A stretch of DNA of 58,615 nt from Amycolatopsis echigonensis (GTDB lineage Bacteria > Actinomycetota > Actinomycetes > Mycobacteriales > Pseudonocardiaceae), in NCBI RefSeq assembly GCF_014174495.1, contig NZ_JACJHR010000057.1, positions 1 to 58,615 of the forward strand, in the 5' to 3' direction. How positions within the stretch are numbered: the first letter of the stretch is position 1; every line of letters begins with the position of its first letter. Position numbers and translations under genes: made by a program. Shown here piece after piece: positions 7,874 through 16,008 of this stretch. A model generated the notes under the pieces. The model was not told the DNA's origin. It saw only the letters and a program-made list of their open reading frames with translations, and made no database searches.

Positions 7874-8864
7874 ATCGCGGCGCGTGCGTTCCCCGGGACA
7901 CGAGAGAGGGCGCGAACACCGTGCGCCGCGGGGGTTCGGCGTTTCCGGAGAGGCGTTCGACCAGGAGTTCCGCCGCGGCCTTGGCCATCCCGTCGAGGTC
8001 GTGGCGGACCGTCGTCAGGTCGAACGTCTCCCAGGCGGCCATCGGCAGGTCGTCGAAGCCGATGACGGTGAGGTCGCCCGGGATGTCCAGGCCGAGCCGG
8101 CGGGCGGCGTTGATCGCGCCGATCGCGATGACGTCGTTGCCGCAGAAGACCGCGGTGGGACGCGGGCCGTCGGACATCAAGTCAAGCAGGCCCTCGTACC
8201 CGGTGCCGTAGTCGAACGGGCCCTGGCGGACCCAGCGGCGCGGCAGGCCGACGCCCGCCTCGGAAAGGCTGATCCGGAAGCCGTGCTCCCGATCGCGTCC
8301 GGTGGTCGTGTCGCCCGGGCCGCCGATCAGGGCGATGTCCGAATGGCCCAGCCGCAGCAGCTCCTCGGCGACCAGCCGCCCGCCCGCCTCGTTGTCGACG
8401 ACCGCCGCGTCGGCGTCGCCGGCGCCGGTTTCCCGGTTGAGGAAGACGAACGGGAGGCCGCGGCGGGCGAGTTCGGCGGGCAGGGCCGAGCCGATCACCG
8501 CGGTGGTGAGCACGACCCCGTCGATCGACCGGTCCAGCAGCCGCTCGGTCTCCAGCGCGGCCTCGCTGCGTTCGGCGAAGAGCATTATCCGGTAGCCGTG
8601 CTGTTCGAGCGTGTCGTGCAGCGGGCCGATCAGGTGCGGGTAGAACGGGTTGGCCAGATCCGTGACGACCACTCCGACGCAGTGCGTCGACCGGGTGGCC
8701 AGGCTCCGTCCGGCTTCGCTCGGCACGTAGCCCAGCGCGTCCGCGGCCTCGCGCACGCGGACGCGGGTGGCCTCCGAAACCCGGTGGTCCCCGCGCAGCG
8801 CCCGGGACACGGTCGGCTGCGACACCCCGGCGAGCCGGGCCACGTCGTGGCTCGTGATCGGCAT
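7872..8864 (-). CDS. LacI-family repressor of the 5.3-13.7 kb regulon
   Basis: A 330-residue LacI/GalR regulator. The N-terminal HTH (SHDVARLAGVSQPTVSRALR) is followed by a hinge helix (YVPSEAGRSLATRST, including the usual leucine) and a periplasmic-binding-protein-type sugar/effector domain (VVVTDLANPFYPHLIGPLHD, VFCGNDVIAIGAINAARRLG, VIGFDDLPMA). The ATG at 8864 follows GAGGAG. Its own upstream region carries TGCATACGGATCCT (8891-8904), so it is probably autoregulated. Matching palindromes precede the SnoaL-like gene, the MFS gene and the catabolic operon, making it the most likely repressor of all of them, relieved by a pathway metabolite. Confidence 0.9.
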   Translation of the reverse strand: MPITSHDVARLAGVSQPTVSRALRGDHRVSEATRVRVREAADALGYVPSEAGRSLATRSTHCVGVVVTDLANPFYPHLIGPLHDTLEQHGYRIMLFAERSEAALETERLLDRSIDGVVLTTAVIGSALPAELARRGLPFVFLNRETGAGDADAAVVDNEAGGRLVAEELLRLGHSDIALIGGPGDTTTGRDREHGFRISLSEAGVGLPRRWVRQGPFDYGTGYEGLLDLMSDGPRPTAVFCGNDVIAIGAINAARRLGLDIPGDLTVIGFDDLPMAAWETFDLTTVRHDLDGMAKAAAELLVERLSGNAEPPRRTVFAPSLVSRGTHAPR

Positions 8865-8890
8865 CGGCTCCTCTTCCGCGCAACGGCTTG

Positions 8891-8905
8891 TGCATACGGA
8901 TCCTA
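8891..8905 (-). promoter_or_regulatory. LacI-type autoregulatory operator
   Basis: TGCATACGGATCCT (8891-8904) matches 11 of 14 positions of TGCATACGTATGCA and overlaps a -10-like TAGGAT read on the minus strand (8900-8905). It lies 27 bp upstream of the lacI-type start codon. No good -35 element was seen. Confidence 0.5.
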
Positions 8906-8962
8906 GCGGAAATTCCGGACCGGCCTCGCGCGGCTCGCCAGAAAGCCGGACGCTGGAGTGCC

Positions 8963-9004
8963 TTGACAGACCGCCGCGCCGATGGTCGTATGCATACGTA
9001 TAAA
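8963..9004 (+). promoter_or_regulatory. Promoter and LacI-type operator of the catabolic operon
   Basis: TTGACA (8963-8968) is followed after 17 nt by a weak -10, TCGTAT (8986-8991). The operator TGCATACGTATAAA (8991-9004) matches 12 of 14 positions of the palindrome and covers the start-site region. It precedes the bicupin start by about 24 bp. Confidence 0.65.
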
Positions 9005-9027
9005 CAATCAGCTTTCGGAGGGGTGCC

Positions 9028-10170
9028 ATGCGTACCGACGACGGGCCGGTGCCGGCCGGCGAACTGGCCCGCCGGACGATCCGGCGGGCAGATTTCGTGT
9101 CCTGCGACCAGGCGTTCATCGACTGCCGGACGCCGGGGTCGGACCGCAAGGAGAACTACTCGATGATCGGCCCGGGGGTGACCCAGAACGCGGACCAGGT
9201 GGTGAACCTGCGCGAGCCGCACGGGTTCAACATCGGCGCCGCCGCGATGCCGCACGGGATCACGAACAACCTGCACCTGCACTTCACCGCGGAAGTGTTC
9301 CTGTGCTTCCGCGGCGAGTTCCTGCTCCGCTGGGGCGCGGACGGCGACGAAGGCGAGCTGGTGCTGCGCGAGGGCGACATCGCGTCGATCCCGACGTGGA
9401 TTTTCCGCGGGTTCACCAACATCGGCCCGGACGACGGCTGGCTGTTCACCGTCCTCGGCCACGACGACACCGGCGGCATCATCTGGGGTCCCTCGGTGCT
9501 GCGCGAGGCCGCGGGCCACGGCTTGTATCTGACCGCGGACAACCAGCTGGTCGACACTCTCGCGGGGGACGAGGTTCCCGACCCGGCGGAGCTGATCCAG
9601 CCGATGGCCCCGGCGGACATCGCGGCCCTGCCGTCCTACGACGCCGCGAAGCTGCGCCGCCGGGTCGCCACGAGCGACGATTTGCAGTGGTCGAGCCGAG
9701 CTCTGCTGGGCACCGCGGTTTCCGGCGGGCGCGTGGAATTGGCCCCGGTGATCGGCTTCGGCATGACCGAGGATCGAGACCAGGAGCCGCGGGTCTACCA
9801 CCCGCACGGGCACAACGTCGCGTGGCTGCGCGCCGAGCCGGGAGAGGGCATTCCGCTGCACCGGCACGACGAAACGCAGGTGCTGCTGGTCAAGGACGGC
9901 GAATGGGAGGTGACGCTCAACCGGCACGACGAGGTGAGCGTGCGCCTCGGCCCCTGGGACATGGTCTCCGTGCCGCGTGGTGCGTGGCGCAGCATCCGCA
10001 ACGTCTCCGGCGAACAGGCGACGCTGCTGGTCGTCAACAGCGGAGACGGCCGCGTTCGGCTCGACTGGGACGACGAGGTCGTCAAGGCGGCGGCCGACGC
10101 CGGGGTGGGACGGGACCACAACGGTTACCTCGCGCCCTGGCATTTGCTGCCTCGCGCGGCCGGCCGGTGA
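9028..10170 (+). CDS. Bicupin protein, putative dioxygenase or isomerase
   Basis: A 380-residue protein with two cupin domains. The first has a textbook motif 1 (G-x5-HLH-x3-E-x6-G, in GITNNLHLHFTAEVFLCFRG). The second has the related PLHRHDETQVLLVKDG, with Gln in place of the motif Glu. In both motif 2 segments the usual metal-binding His is Arg (IPTWIFRGFTN and VPRGAWRSIRN), so each site keeps HxH but not the third His. Bicupins include gentisate- and quercetin-type dioxygenases, but the altered sites make the chemistry uncertain. GGAGGGG upstream supports the start. It is the first gene of the LacI-controlled operon and overlaps the next gene by four bases (GTGA). Confidence 0.75.
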   Translation: MRTDDGPVPAGELARRTIRRADFVSCDQAFIDCRTPGSDRKENYSMIGPGVTQNADQVVNLREPHGFNIGAAAMPHGITNNLHLHFTAEVFLCFRGEFLLRWGADGDEGELVLREGDIASIPTWIFRGFTNIGPDDGWLFTVLGHDDTGGIIWGPSVLREAAGHGLYLTADNQLVDTLAGDEVPDPAELIQPMAPADIAALPSYDAAKLRRRVATSDDLQWSSRALLGTAVSGGRVELAPVIGFGMTEDRDQEPRVYHPHGHNVAWLRAEPGEGIPLHRHDETQVLLVKDGEWEVTLNRHDEVSVRLGPWDMVSVPRGAWRSIRNVSGEQATLLVVNSGDGRVRLDWDDEVVKAAADAGVGRDHNGYLAPWHLLPRAAGR

Positions 10171-10874
10171 CCGCTCTGCCCGTGGTGCTGGTCCCGGGAA
10201 TGCTGTGCGACGCCGACGTCTGGGCGGACGTGCGGCCACAGCTGCCGGGGCCGGTCGTCGACGCGGAGATCACCGCGCCGGACATCGGCGGGATGGCCGA
10301 GCAGATCCTGGCCGCGGTCGAGGGCCCGTTCGTGCTCGGGGGGCTCAGTCTCGGTGCGATCGCCGGCTTCGAGGTCGCCCGCCGGGCACCGGAACGGCTC
10401 GCCGGATTCTGCGCCGTCTCGACCAACGCCGCCGCGCCGACCGCTGAGCAGCTCGCTGCCTGGGCCGGGTTCGACCGCCGCACGCGCGACGGCGAGTTCG
10501 ATTCGGTGGTCGCGGAGGAGATCCTGCCGACGATGTTCTCCGGCCCGGATCCCGTTCTGCACCGGCGTTTCCTCGCCATGGCGAAGCGGGTCGGCCCCAG
10601 CACGTTCCGCGCCCAGCTCGCCGCCCAGGCGACCCGGCAGGACGCGCACGCGGCCGTCGCGGGCCTGTCCTGTCCGATGCTCGTGGTTTCCGGAGCCCGG
10701 GACCGATTGTGCCCGCCCGAATTCCACCGCTCGATCGCCGCGCGAGCGCGAAACGCCTCGTTGCGGGTGCTTCCGGAAGCCGGGCACCTGCTGACGTTCG
10801 AGGCACCCGGTGCCGCGGCGGCGGTGCTGGCCGACTGGCTGTGCAGTCTTTCCCCCCTCTCGAAGGAGTCCTGA
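10167..10874 (+). CDS. Alpha/beta-fold hydrolase
   Basis: A 235-residue alpha/beta hydrolase. The oxyanion segment LVPGMLCDADVW is followed by the nucleophile elbow GGLSLGAIAG (Ser61), an acid in VVSGARDRLCPP and the catalytic His in LPEAGHLLTFE, so the triad is complete. Translation starts at GTG 10167, overlapping the bicupin stop (GTGA). Enzymes of this size and spacing often hydrolyse C-C bonds of ring-fission products, lactones or esters. Placed after a cupin and before two dehydrogenases and an aldolase, it may open or deacylate a pathway intermediate. Specificity is inferred only from context. Confidence 0.85.
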   Translation: MTALPVVLVPGMLCDADVWADVRPQLPGPVVDAEITAPDIGGMAEQILAAVEGPFVLGGLSLGAIAGFEVARRAPERLAGFCAVSTNAAAPTAEQLAAWAGFDRRTRDGEFDSVVAEEILPTMFSGPDPVLHRRFLAMAKRVGPSTFRAQLAAQATRQDAHAAVAGLSCPMLVVSGARDRLCPPEFHRSIAARARNASLRVLPEAGHLLTFEAPGAAAAVLADWLCSLSPLSKES

Positions 10875-12176
10875 ATGCCCAAGACCTTGAAATCCGCCGT
10901 CCCGGCCGAGCAGGTCGCGGCCGAGCGCACCGACGTCAGCGACCGGGTCCGCGCCCTCATCGCCGACATTCGCGAACGCGGGGACGCCGCGGTCCGCGAC
11001 TGCTCGGCGAAGTTCGACGCGTGGTCGCCCGAGTCGTTCCGGCTTTCCGCCGAGGAGATCGAGAAGATCGTCGCCCGCGTTCCCGGCCAGGTGCTCGACG
11101 ACATCCGGTTCGTCCAGGACCAGGTGCGCACCTTCGCGCAGTGGCAGCGGGATTCGTTGCAGGAGTTCGAGATCGAGACTCTCCCCGGTGTCCACTTGGG
11201 ACAGAAGCATGTTCCGGTCGCCGCCGCGGGCGCCTACGTGCCCGGCGGCCGCTATCCGCTGACCGCTTCGGCGCACATGACGATCGTGACCGCGAAGGTG
11301 GCCGGGGTGCCGCGGGTTGCCGCCTGTACGCCGCCGATCCGCGGGGAAGTGCCGGAGGCGACCGTCGCCGCCATGCATCTGGCCGGAGCGGACGAGATCT
11401 ACCTCCTCGGCGGAGTGCAGGCGGTGGCCGCGATGGCGGTCGGGACCGAGACCGTCGGGCGCGTCGACCTCATCGCCGGGCCGGGCAACGCTTATGTCGC
11501 GGAAGCGAAGCGCCAGTTGTTCGGCGAGGTGGGGATCGACCTGTTCGCCGGTCCGACCGAGGTGCTGATCGTCGCCGACCACACCGCCGATCCGTTCGTC
11601 GTCGCGGTGGACCTGTTGTCCCAGGCCGAACACGGCCCGGACTCCCCGGCAGTGCTGATCACCACGTCCGAGGACGTCGCTCGCGAGGTGCTGGAGCACG
11701 TCGAGGCGCTGCTGCCCGGGATGCCGACTCGCGATTTCGCCGGTCCGGCCTGGCGCGACCACGGGGAGATCCACGTCGTGGACGACCTCGACGAAGCCTT
11801 CGCGCTGGCGGACACCTACGCGTTCGAACACGTCCAGGTGCTGACCGAGGAACCGCGGCAGGCGTTGGAGAAGATGCGGGACTACGGCGCGCTTTTCCTC
11901 GGCCCGGGCACCTGCGTGTCCTACGGCGACAAGGTGATCGGCACCAACCACGTCCTGCCCACGCGCGGCGCCGCTCGGTACACCGGCGGGCTTTGGGTGG
12001 GGAAGTACCTCAAGACCGTGACCTATCAGGAAGTCACGAGCAGCGAGTCGAGCGTGCTGCTGGGCGAGGTTTGCGGGCGCGCGGCGCGCGTGGAGCTTTT
12101 CGAGGGGCACGCCCGTTCCGGCGACGTGCGCGCGGTCGAGTTCCGGCGGCGGGAGCTTTCGTGGAACCCGGCGTGA
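10875..12176 (+). CDS. HisD-like NAD-dependent alcohol dehydrogenase, second paralogue
   Basis: A 433-residue histidinol-dehydrogenase homologue that starts immediately after the hydrolase stop (TGA then ATG, with AAGGAG upstream). It keeps Gln250 and His253 (SQAEHGPDSP), the Glu318-His319 pair (YAFEHVQV), Asp352 in SYGDKVIGTNHVLPT and a C-terminal His412 (FEGHARSGD). As in the paralogue at 2784-4139, a Lys follows the zinc Asp, unlike biosynthetic HisD, and no histidine genes are nearby. By analogy with HpsN it should oxidise a primary alcohol through the aldehyde to a carboxylate with two NAD+. Its operon position suggests this produces an acid that the following SDR and aldolase process. 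Confidence 0.85.
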   Translation: MPKTLKSAVPAEQVAAERTDVSDRVRALIADIRERGDAAVRDCSAKFDAWSPESFRLSAEEIEKIVARVPGQVLDDIRFVQDQVRTFAQWQRDSLQEFEIETLPGVHLGQKHVPVAAAGAYVPGGRYPLTASAHMTIVTAKVAGVPRVAACTPPIRGEVPEATVAAMHLAGADEIYLLGGVQAVAAMAVGTETVGRVDLIAGPGNAYVAEAKRQLFGEVGIDLFAGPTEVLIVADHTADPFVVAVDLLSQAEHGPDSPAVLITTSEDVAREVLEHVEALLPGMPTRDFAGPAWRDHGEIHVVDDLDEAFALADTYAFEHVQVLTEEPRQALEKMRDYGALFLGPGTCVSYGDKVIGTNHVLPTRGAARYTGGLWVGKYLKTVTYQEVTSSESSVLLGEVCGRAARVELFEGHARSGDVRAVEFRRRELSWNPA

Positions 12177-12937
12177 CGGGCCAGCTCGCCGGGCGCACGG
12201 CGCTGGTCACCGGCGGCGGAAACGGTTTGGGCCGGGCGATCGCCTGTGCGCTGTCGGACGCCGGTGCGCGAGTGGTCGTGGCCGGACGGCGAAAGGACAA
12301 TCTCGAGGAAACGGTGGCGGCGCTGCCCGGACCGGGCCGGGCAGCCGTGTGCGATGTGGCGGATCCGGATTCGGTGCGCGCTCTCGCCGACGAACTCGCC
12401 GACGAGGAGATCTCGGTGCTGGTGAACAACGCCGGGGTCGCCGGGCCGGTCAAGCCGCTCGTCGACGTCGAACCGGAGGAGTGGGACGAGGTCTTCGGGG
12501 TCAACGTGCGCGGGGTTTACCTGGTGTGCCGGGCGTTCCTGCCGCCCATGGCGGCGCGGGGCACGGGCGACGTCGTCAACATCGCCTCGGTGAGCGGAAA
12601 ACGTCCGCTGCTGCGCCGCACTCCGTACTGCGCGTCCAAAATGGCCGTACTCGGCCTGACGGCCACGCTCGCCGGCGAGGTCGGGCCGCAAGGGGTGACG
12701 GTGAACTCGCTGTCGCCCGGGCCCGTCGAAGGTCCGCGGATGGAACGCAATTTCCGGCTGGAGGCCGAGCGCACCGGCGTCAGCTACGACGAGGCCGAGC
12801 GAGCGTTCACGAGCCGTGCGGCGTTGGGCCGGATGGTCACCGAGGAAGAGGTGGCTTCCGCGGTGCTCGCGATGTTGGCGATGCCGGGCCTGTGCGCGGC
12901 CGACATCGACCTTTCGGCGGGGATGGTGGCGCGGTGA
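12161..12937 (+). CDS. Short-chain dehydrogenase/reductase
   Basis: A 258-residue classical SDR with cofactor motif TGGGNGLG, NNAGVAGP, and the catalytic Ser plus Tyr-x3-Lys (SVSG, then YCASKMAVLG). The GTG at 12161 is chosen because GGGAG lies 5 nt upstream; it overlaps the HisD-like gene by 16 bp. A GTG at 12173 giving a four-base overlap is possible but lacks a clear ribosome-binding site. It ends in a GTGA overlap with the aldolase gene. Its likely role is to oxidise a secondary alcohol to the 2-keto acid that the aldolase cleaves, an order inferred from the operon. Confidence 0.85.
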   Translation: MEPGVTGQLAGRTALVTGGGNGLGRAIACALSDAGARVVVAGRRKDNLEETVAALPGPGRAAVCDVADPDSVRALADELADEEISVLVNNAGVAGPVKPLVDVEPEEWDEVFGVNVRGVYLVCRAFLPPMAARGTGDVVNIASVSGKRPLLRRTPYCASKMAVLGLTATLAGEVGPQGVTVNSLSPGPVEGPRMERNFRLEAERTGVSYDEAERAFTSRAALGRMVTEEEVASAVLAMLAMPGLCAADIDLSAGMVAR

Positions 12938-13674
12938 GCACGCTGAAACAACGGCTCCGGTCCGGGGAACGACTGCTCGGCGGCCTGCTGCGGCTGCCCG
13001 CGGAGACGCTGGTCGAGATGGCCGGAGTGGCCGGGCTCGACTTCGTCGTGCTCGACTGCGAGCACGGGCCCGCGGACCTGGTGCCGCTGCAGCAGCACGT
13101 CGTGGCCGCCCAAGCGCACGGGCTCGGCGTCCTGGTCCGGGTCGGAGCGGCCGAACCCGCGCTCGTGCTGCGGGTGCTCGACCTCGGCGCGGACGGGGTG
13201 ATCGTGCCGCACGTCGACACCGCAGAACAGGCCCGCGCCGCGGTCGCGGCCGCGCACTATCCACCGCTCGGGAAGCGGGGTTTCGCGACCTACAGCCGGG
13301 CCGGCCGGTTCGGTGCCCGCGGCATCGCCGAGCACCTGGAACAGGCGGCGGAAACGACCGTCGTGGTGCCCATGCTGGAGACACCGGAAGCCTGCGCGGC
13401 CGCCCCCGAGATCCTCGCGATCCCAGGCGTCGACTCGGTTCTGGTGGGGCCAGCGGACTTGGCGGTGGCGCTCGGCGGTGCCGCCGAACCCGCGGTCGCG
13501 CAGGCGCTCGACGCTGTCTCGGCAGCGGCGGAGTCCGCCGGCAAGCCGATGACGAGCATCGTCGGCACTCGGGAACAGGCTCGGCAAGCACCGCATGGGC
13601 TGGTGATCTACAACATCACGCACGTGCTGCTCCACACTCTGGCGGAGCTCGCCGAGAGGTCGCCGTTCGGCTGA
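12934..13674 (+). CDS. HpcH/HpaI-family class II aldolase
   Basis: A 246-residue protein with the HpcH/HpaI signature: GLDFVVLDCEHGP, IVPHVDTAEQA, PMLETPEACA (metal-ligand Glu) and SVLVGPADLAVALG (metal-ligand Asp). Family members are divalent-metal aldolases that split 2-keto-3-deoxy or 4-hydroxy-2-oxo acids into pyruvate (or another 2-keto acid) and an aldehyde. The GTG start overlaps the SDR stop. As the last gene of the LacI-controlled operon it is the obvious terminal cleavage step feeding central metabolism. The acceptor aldehyde is unknown. Confidence 0.85.
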   Translation: MSTLKQRLRSGERLLGGLLRLPAETLVEMAGVAGLDFVVLDCEHGPADLVPLQQHVVAAQAHGLGVLVRVGAAEPALVLRVLDLGADGVIVPHVDTAEQARAAVAAAHYPPLGKRGFATYSRAGRFGARGIAEHLEQAAETTVVVPMLETPEACAAAPEILAIPGVDSVLVGPADLAVALGGAAEPAVAQALDAVSAAAESAGKPMTSIVGTREQARQAPHGLVIYNITHVLLHTLAELAERSPFG

Positions 13675-13799
13675 TCGGCGTCCGCGCGATGGTCGGACGG
13701 CGCCCTGGTGCGGACGGGTGAATCGCCAACGACGGTGCGCTGCACCCAGCCGAGGCGGTGCACCAGGCGAAACACCCGTCGCGCAACCGACTTCTCCGG

Positions 13800-13828
13800 C
13801 TCGGCCGCCGATGACCGGGGCGGCCGAG
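13800..13828. terminator. Bidirectional hairpin terminator
   Basis: CTCGGCCGCC (13800-13809) pairs perfectly with GGCGGCCGAG (13819-13828) across a 9-nt loop. It lies between the convergent aldolase and amidohydrolase genes. The rest of 13675-13859 has no convincing gene. Confidence 0.6.
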
Positions 13829-13859
13829 ACCTTGAATTCACCAGATTCGTGAAGGCGGG

Positions 13860-15305
13860 TCAGTGCGCTCCGTCCAAACAGGACGGGCAACCCGGCAGGC
13901 GTGCACCATGATGGAGGAACCTTTCGTAGCGGGCTTCTTCCTCGAGCGGTGCGGGAAGGTCTGCGGTCAACAGCGGCCGCTCCGGGAGCGCGTCGAGATC
14001 TACCAGCGCGCCGTCCTTGATGACCGCGTGGATGCTCTCGTAGTTCTTGGCCCCCTGCAACGGATCCGCGTCGAGCACCACCATGTCGGCGATCTTGCCC
14101 GCTTCGAGTGTACCGAGATCGTGGTCGACCTTGTAGGCTTCGGCGACGTTGCGGGTCGCCGCGTGCAGCAAGTCCATCGGCGACATGCCCTTTTCCTCCA
14201 TGGCCCGCAGCCAGAGGAAGTGACCTGTCGCCAGTCTCCCGAGAGCTTCGTCCTCGGGCAAGCCGTTCCAGGTGCCCTTGATGAGCGGCTCCCGCATGAC
14301 CTCCGGCGCGAAAACGCCTCCGTCGTTGGCGAGCAGGATCTTCGCGCCGGAGCTCACGAGATTGCGGGTATTGGCATCCGCGGCCTTCCACATCGTCCAT
14401 TCGGGGTCCGAAATGGACTGCTTGAGGATGGAAAGGCCGTTGTCCGTCAAGGGAAAAATGACGGCACAGCAGTTTCGCCGCGTGAACAGGTCGAGAGTCT
14501 CCTCCGGGATCTCAGTGGGCCCGGTCATGTTGCAATGCTGGATGAGGTCGCAACCGGCCTCGATCGACATTCGCAGGCCCTCGACCGTGGAAGTGTGCGA
14601 TTGCGCGGTCAACCCGGCGCGATGGGCTTCTTCGACGATGACGCGCTGCGTGCGCTCCGAGAACTGGATGAAGGCGCCGGCAGCCGTCGCGCCGTGTTCG
14701 TTCGACGCGTATTTGACGAAATCGACACCGCGTTCGAGGTACTTGCGAACCTCTTCGCCCACCGCCTCGGGGGTCAGCCACATCAGATGCCGGCCGGTGT
14801 TTTCCACCCACGTCGCGTTCACCCGGTCGACGAGGTGAGAGGTCCCGATCCCCGGGACCCTGCCGTCGAAATCGCCGGAGAACGGGCCGTCGAGCCCGAT
14901 GATGTTGCCGGCGCAGCGAATCCGGCTGCCCGCGACCTCGCCCCGGTCGATCTTGTCGCGAACCGCGATGAGCGCGCGCCGGGGCCCCCAGGAGTCGAAC
15001 ACCGTCGTCATTCCGCTTTTCAGGGCGACCTGGGCGGCCTCGGTGATCAAATCCTCGTAACGTCCTTCGTAACGGACGAGTATTTCCAGGAAGATGCTGA
15101 TGAGGAGGTGCACGTTGGCGTTCATCAGCCCGGGGATGACGAACTTTCCGCTGAAATCCACGGTTTCGGCGTCTGCCGGGACCGGGAGCTCGGCAGGCCT
15201 GCCGATAGCCGCGATGCGATTGTTCTCGATCAGGATCGCCTGGCCGTCGAGGGCCTTGTCGGAAACACCGTCGATGACGGTCGCACCGGTCAGCAGGAGT
15301 GCCAT
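13860..15305 (-). CDS. Amidohydrolase-family metal-dependent hydrolase
   Basis: A 481-residue amidohydrolase-superfamily protein resembling the prolidase/imidazolonepropionase branch. It has an N-terminal composite sheet (LLTGATVIDG), a likely carboxylated Lys198 (DFVKYASNE), His237 (TAQSHTST), His257 (LIQHCN) and Asp328 (LLANDGG), and a C-terminal GTLEAGKIADMVVLD. The first metal motif, normally HxH, reads NANVH (Asn64 and His66), so one expected ligand is missing. AAAGGA upstream supports ATG 15305. A gene for an SCP2-like protein lies 55 bp upstream on the same strand. The substrate is unknown, and the Asn replacement may mean a mononuclear site or altered chemistry. Confidence 0.8.
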   Translation of the reverse strand: MALLLTGATVIDGVSDKALDGQAILIENNRIAAIGRPAELPVPADAETVDFSGKFVIPGLMNANVHLLISIFLEILVRYEGRYEDLITEAAQVALKSGMTTVFDSWGPRRALIAVRDKIDRGEVAGSRIRCAGNIIGLDGPFSGDFDGRVPGIGTSHLVDRVNATWVENTGRHLMWLTPEAVGEEVRKYLERGVDFVKYASNEHGATAAGAFIQFSERTQRVIVEEAHRAGLTAQSHTSTVEGLRMSIEAGCDLIQHCNMTGPTEIPEETLDLFTRRNCCAVIFPLTDNGLSILKQSISDPEWTMWKAADANTRNLVSSGAKILLANDGGVFAPEVMREPLIKGTWNGLPEDEALGRLATGHFLWLRAMEEKGMSPMDLLHAATRNVAEAYKVDHDLGTLEAGKIADMVVLDADPLQGAKNYESIHAVIKDGALVDLDALPERPLLTADLPAPLEEEARYERFLHHGARLPGCPSCLDGAH

Positions 15306-15360
15306 CGTCTTCCTTTCCTGACTTCGTTGTCTGGCAATGTCATGACCCGGCAGGCACCGT

Positions 15361-15762
15361 TCAGACTTCCGGAAATACGGTCGGAAGCGTCGCGGTGCTC
15401 TGCGCGACCGAGTATGCCTCGGCGACGCGCTCGGTCACCGACGGATCGCCGCGCGTCTCGAGCACCGGTTCGGCGGCCTGAGCACCTTCGCGAGCCGCGC
15501 GACTGAAGCGAATCGCTTCGGCCCAATCCGACAGATAGGTCACGTCGGCGTGGACTGGCGGCTCCAGCGAGAACGACGCGCCCGCCTCCCGGTCGAAGCG
15601 CAACGTCCAGTACACGGTGCCACCCGGTCCGTCGCTCAGCTCGTAGGCGATCGCGTAGTCGCGGTCCAGCCGTGCGCACGCGGCAGCGACCTCGGCCGAG
15701 TCGCCGAGCAACTCGTTCATCCGGTCGATGTGTTCCTGGGACATGAAGATCAGGTCGGCCAA
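15361..15762 (-). CDS. SCP2-like (sterol carrier protein type) small protein
   Basis: A 133-residue protein whose centre (YELSDGPGGTVYWTLRFDRE, then ADVTYLSDWAEAIRF) resembles the SCP2 lipid-binding fold. The TTG at 15762 is selected because GGAG lies 6 nt upstream; an ATG at 15732-15744 would shorten it by six residues. It is probably co-transcribed with the amidohydrolase. SCP2 modules bind hydrophobic ligands, so it may present a lipophilic substrate to the partner enzyme. That is inference, and the domain call itself is moderate. Confidence 0.55.
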   Translation of the reverse strand: MADLIFMSQEHIDRMNELLGDSAEVAAACARLDRDYAIAYELSDGPGGTVYWTLRFDREAGASFSLEPPVHADVTYLSDWAEAIRFSRAAREGAQAAEPVLETRGDPSVTERVAEAYSVAQSTATLPTVFPEV

Positions 15763-15855
15763 CGTTGCTCCCAATCATCGGCGATGAGAGCCGTAGCGTA
15801 TGACTGCGAGTCCCGCGCGGCTCTGTACAAAAGTCGCGAGAACACGGCGGTGCCC

Positions 15856-16008
15856 TCGACATTTGTCGATACGACGCGCTGTCGTCGCGACGGGTGCGCC
15901 GTCCGCATGCACGCGTAGTCGCCCTTCCTGGTCGGGAGTCGCTGCTGTCGTGCCGATGACCACCGTCATTCGTTGTCGGCGGACCGGTTCGGCCGCGACA
16001 GTTGTCTA
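15856..16008. promoter_or_regulatory. Repeated palindromic sites in a divergent intergenic region
   Basis: The 340-bp region between the SCP2-like gene and the flavoprotein gene holds TCGACATTTGTCGA (15856-15869) and the related GCGACAGTTGTCTA (15995-16008). Both share GACA-N-T-TGTC arms. A third inverted pair, ACGAC/GTCGT, lies at 15871-15885. These may be binding sites for a regulator of both directions, for example the PucR protein at 17481, but no regulator can be assigned. No gene was recognised here. Confidence 0.3.

Noticed and set aside
15775..15969. A 64-residue minus-strand gene upstream of the SCP2-like gene
   Set aside because: Lacks a ribosome-binding site and covers the palindromic candidate operators; more likely promoter DNA.
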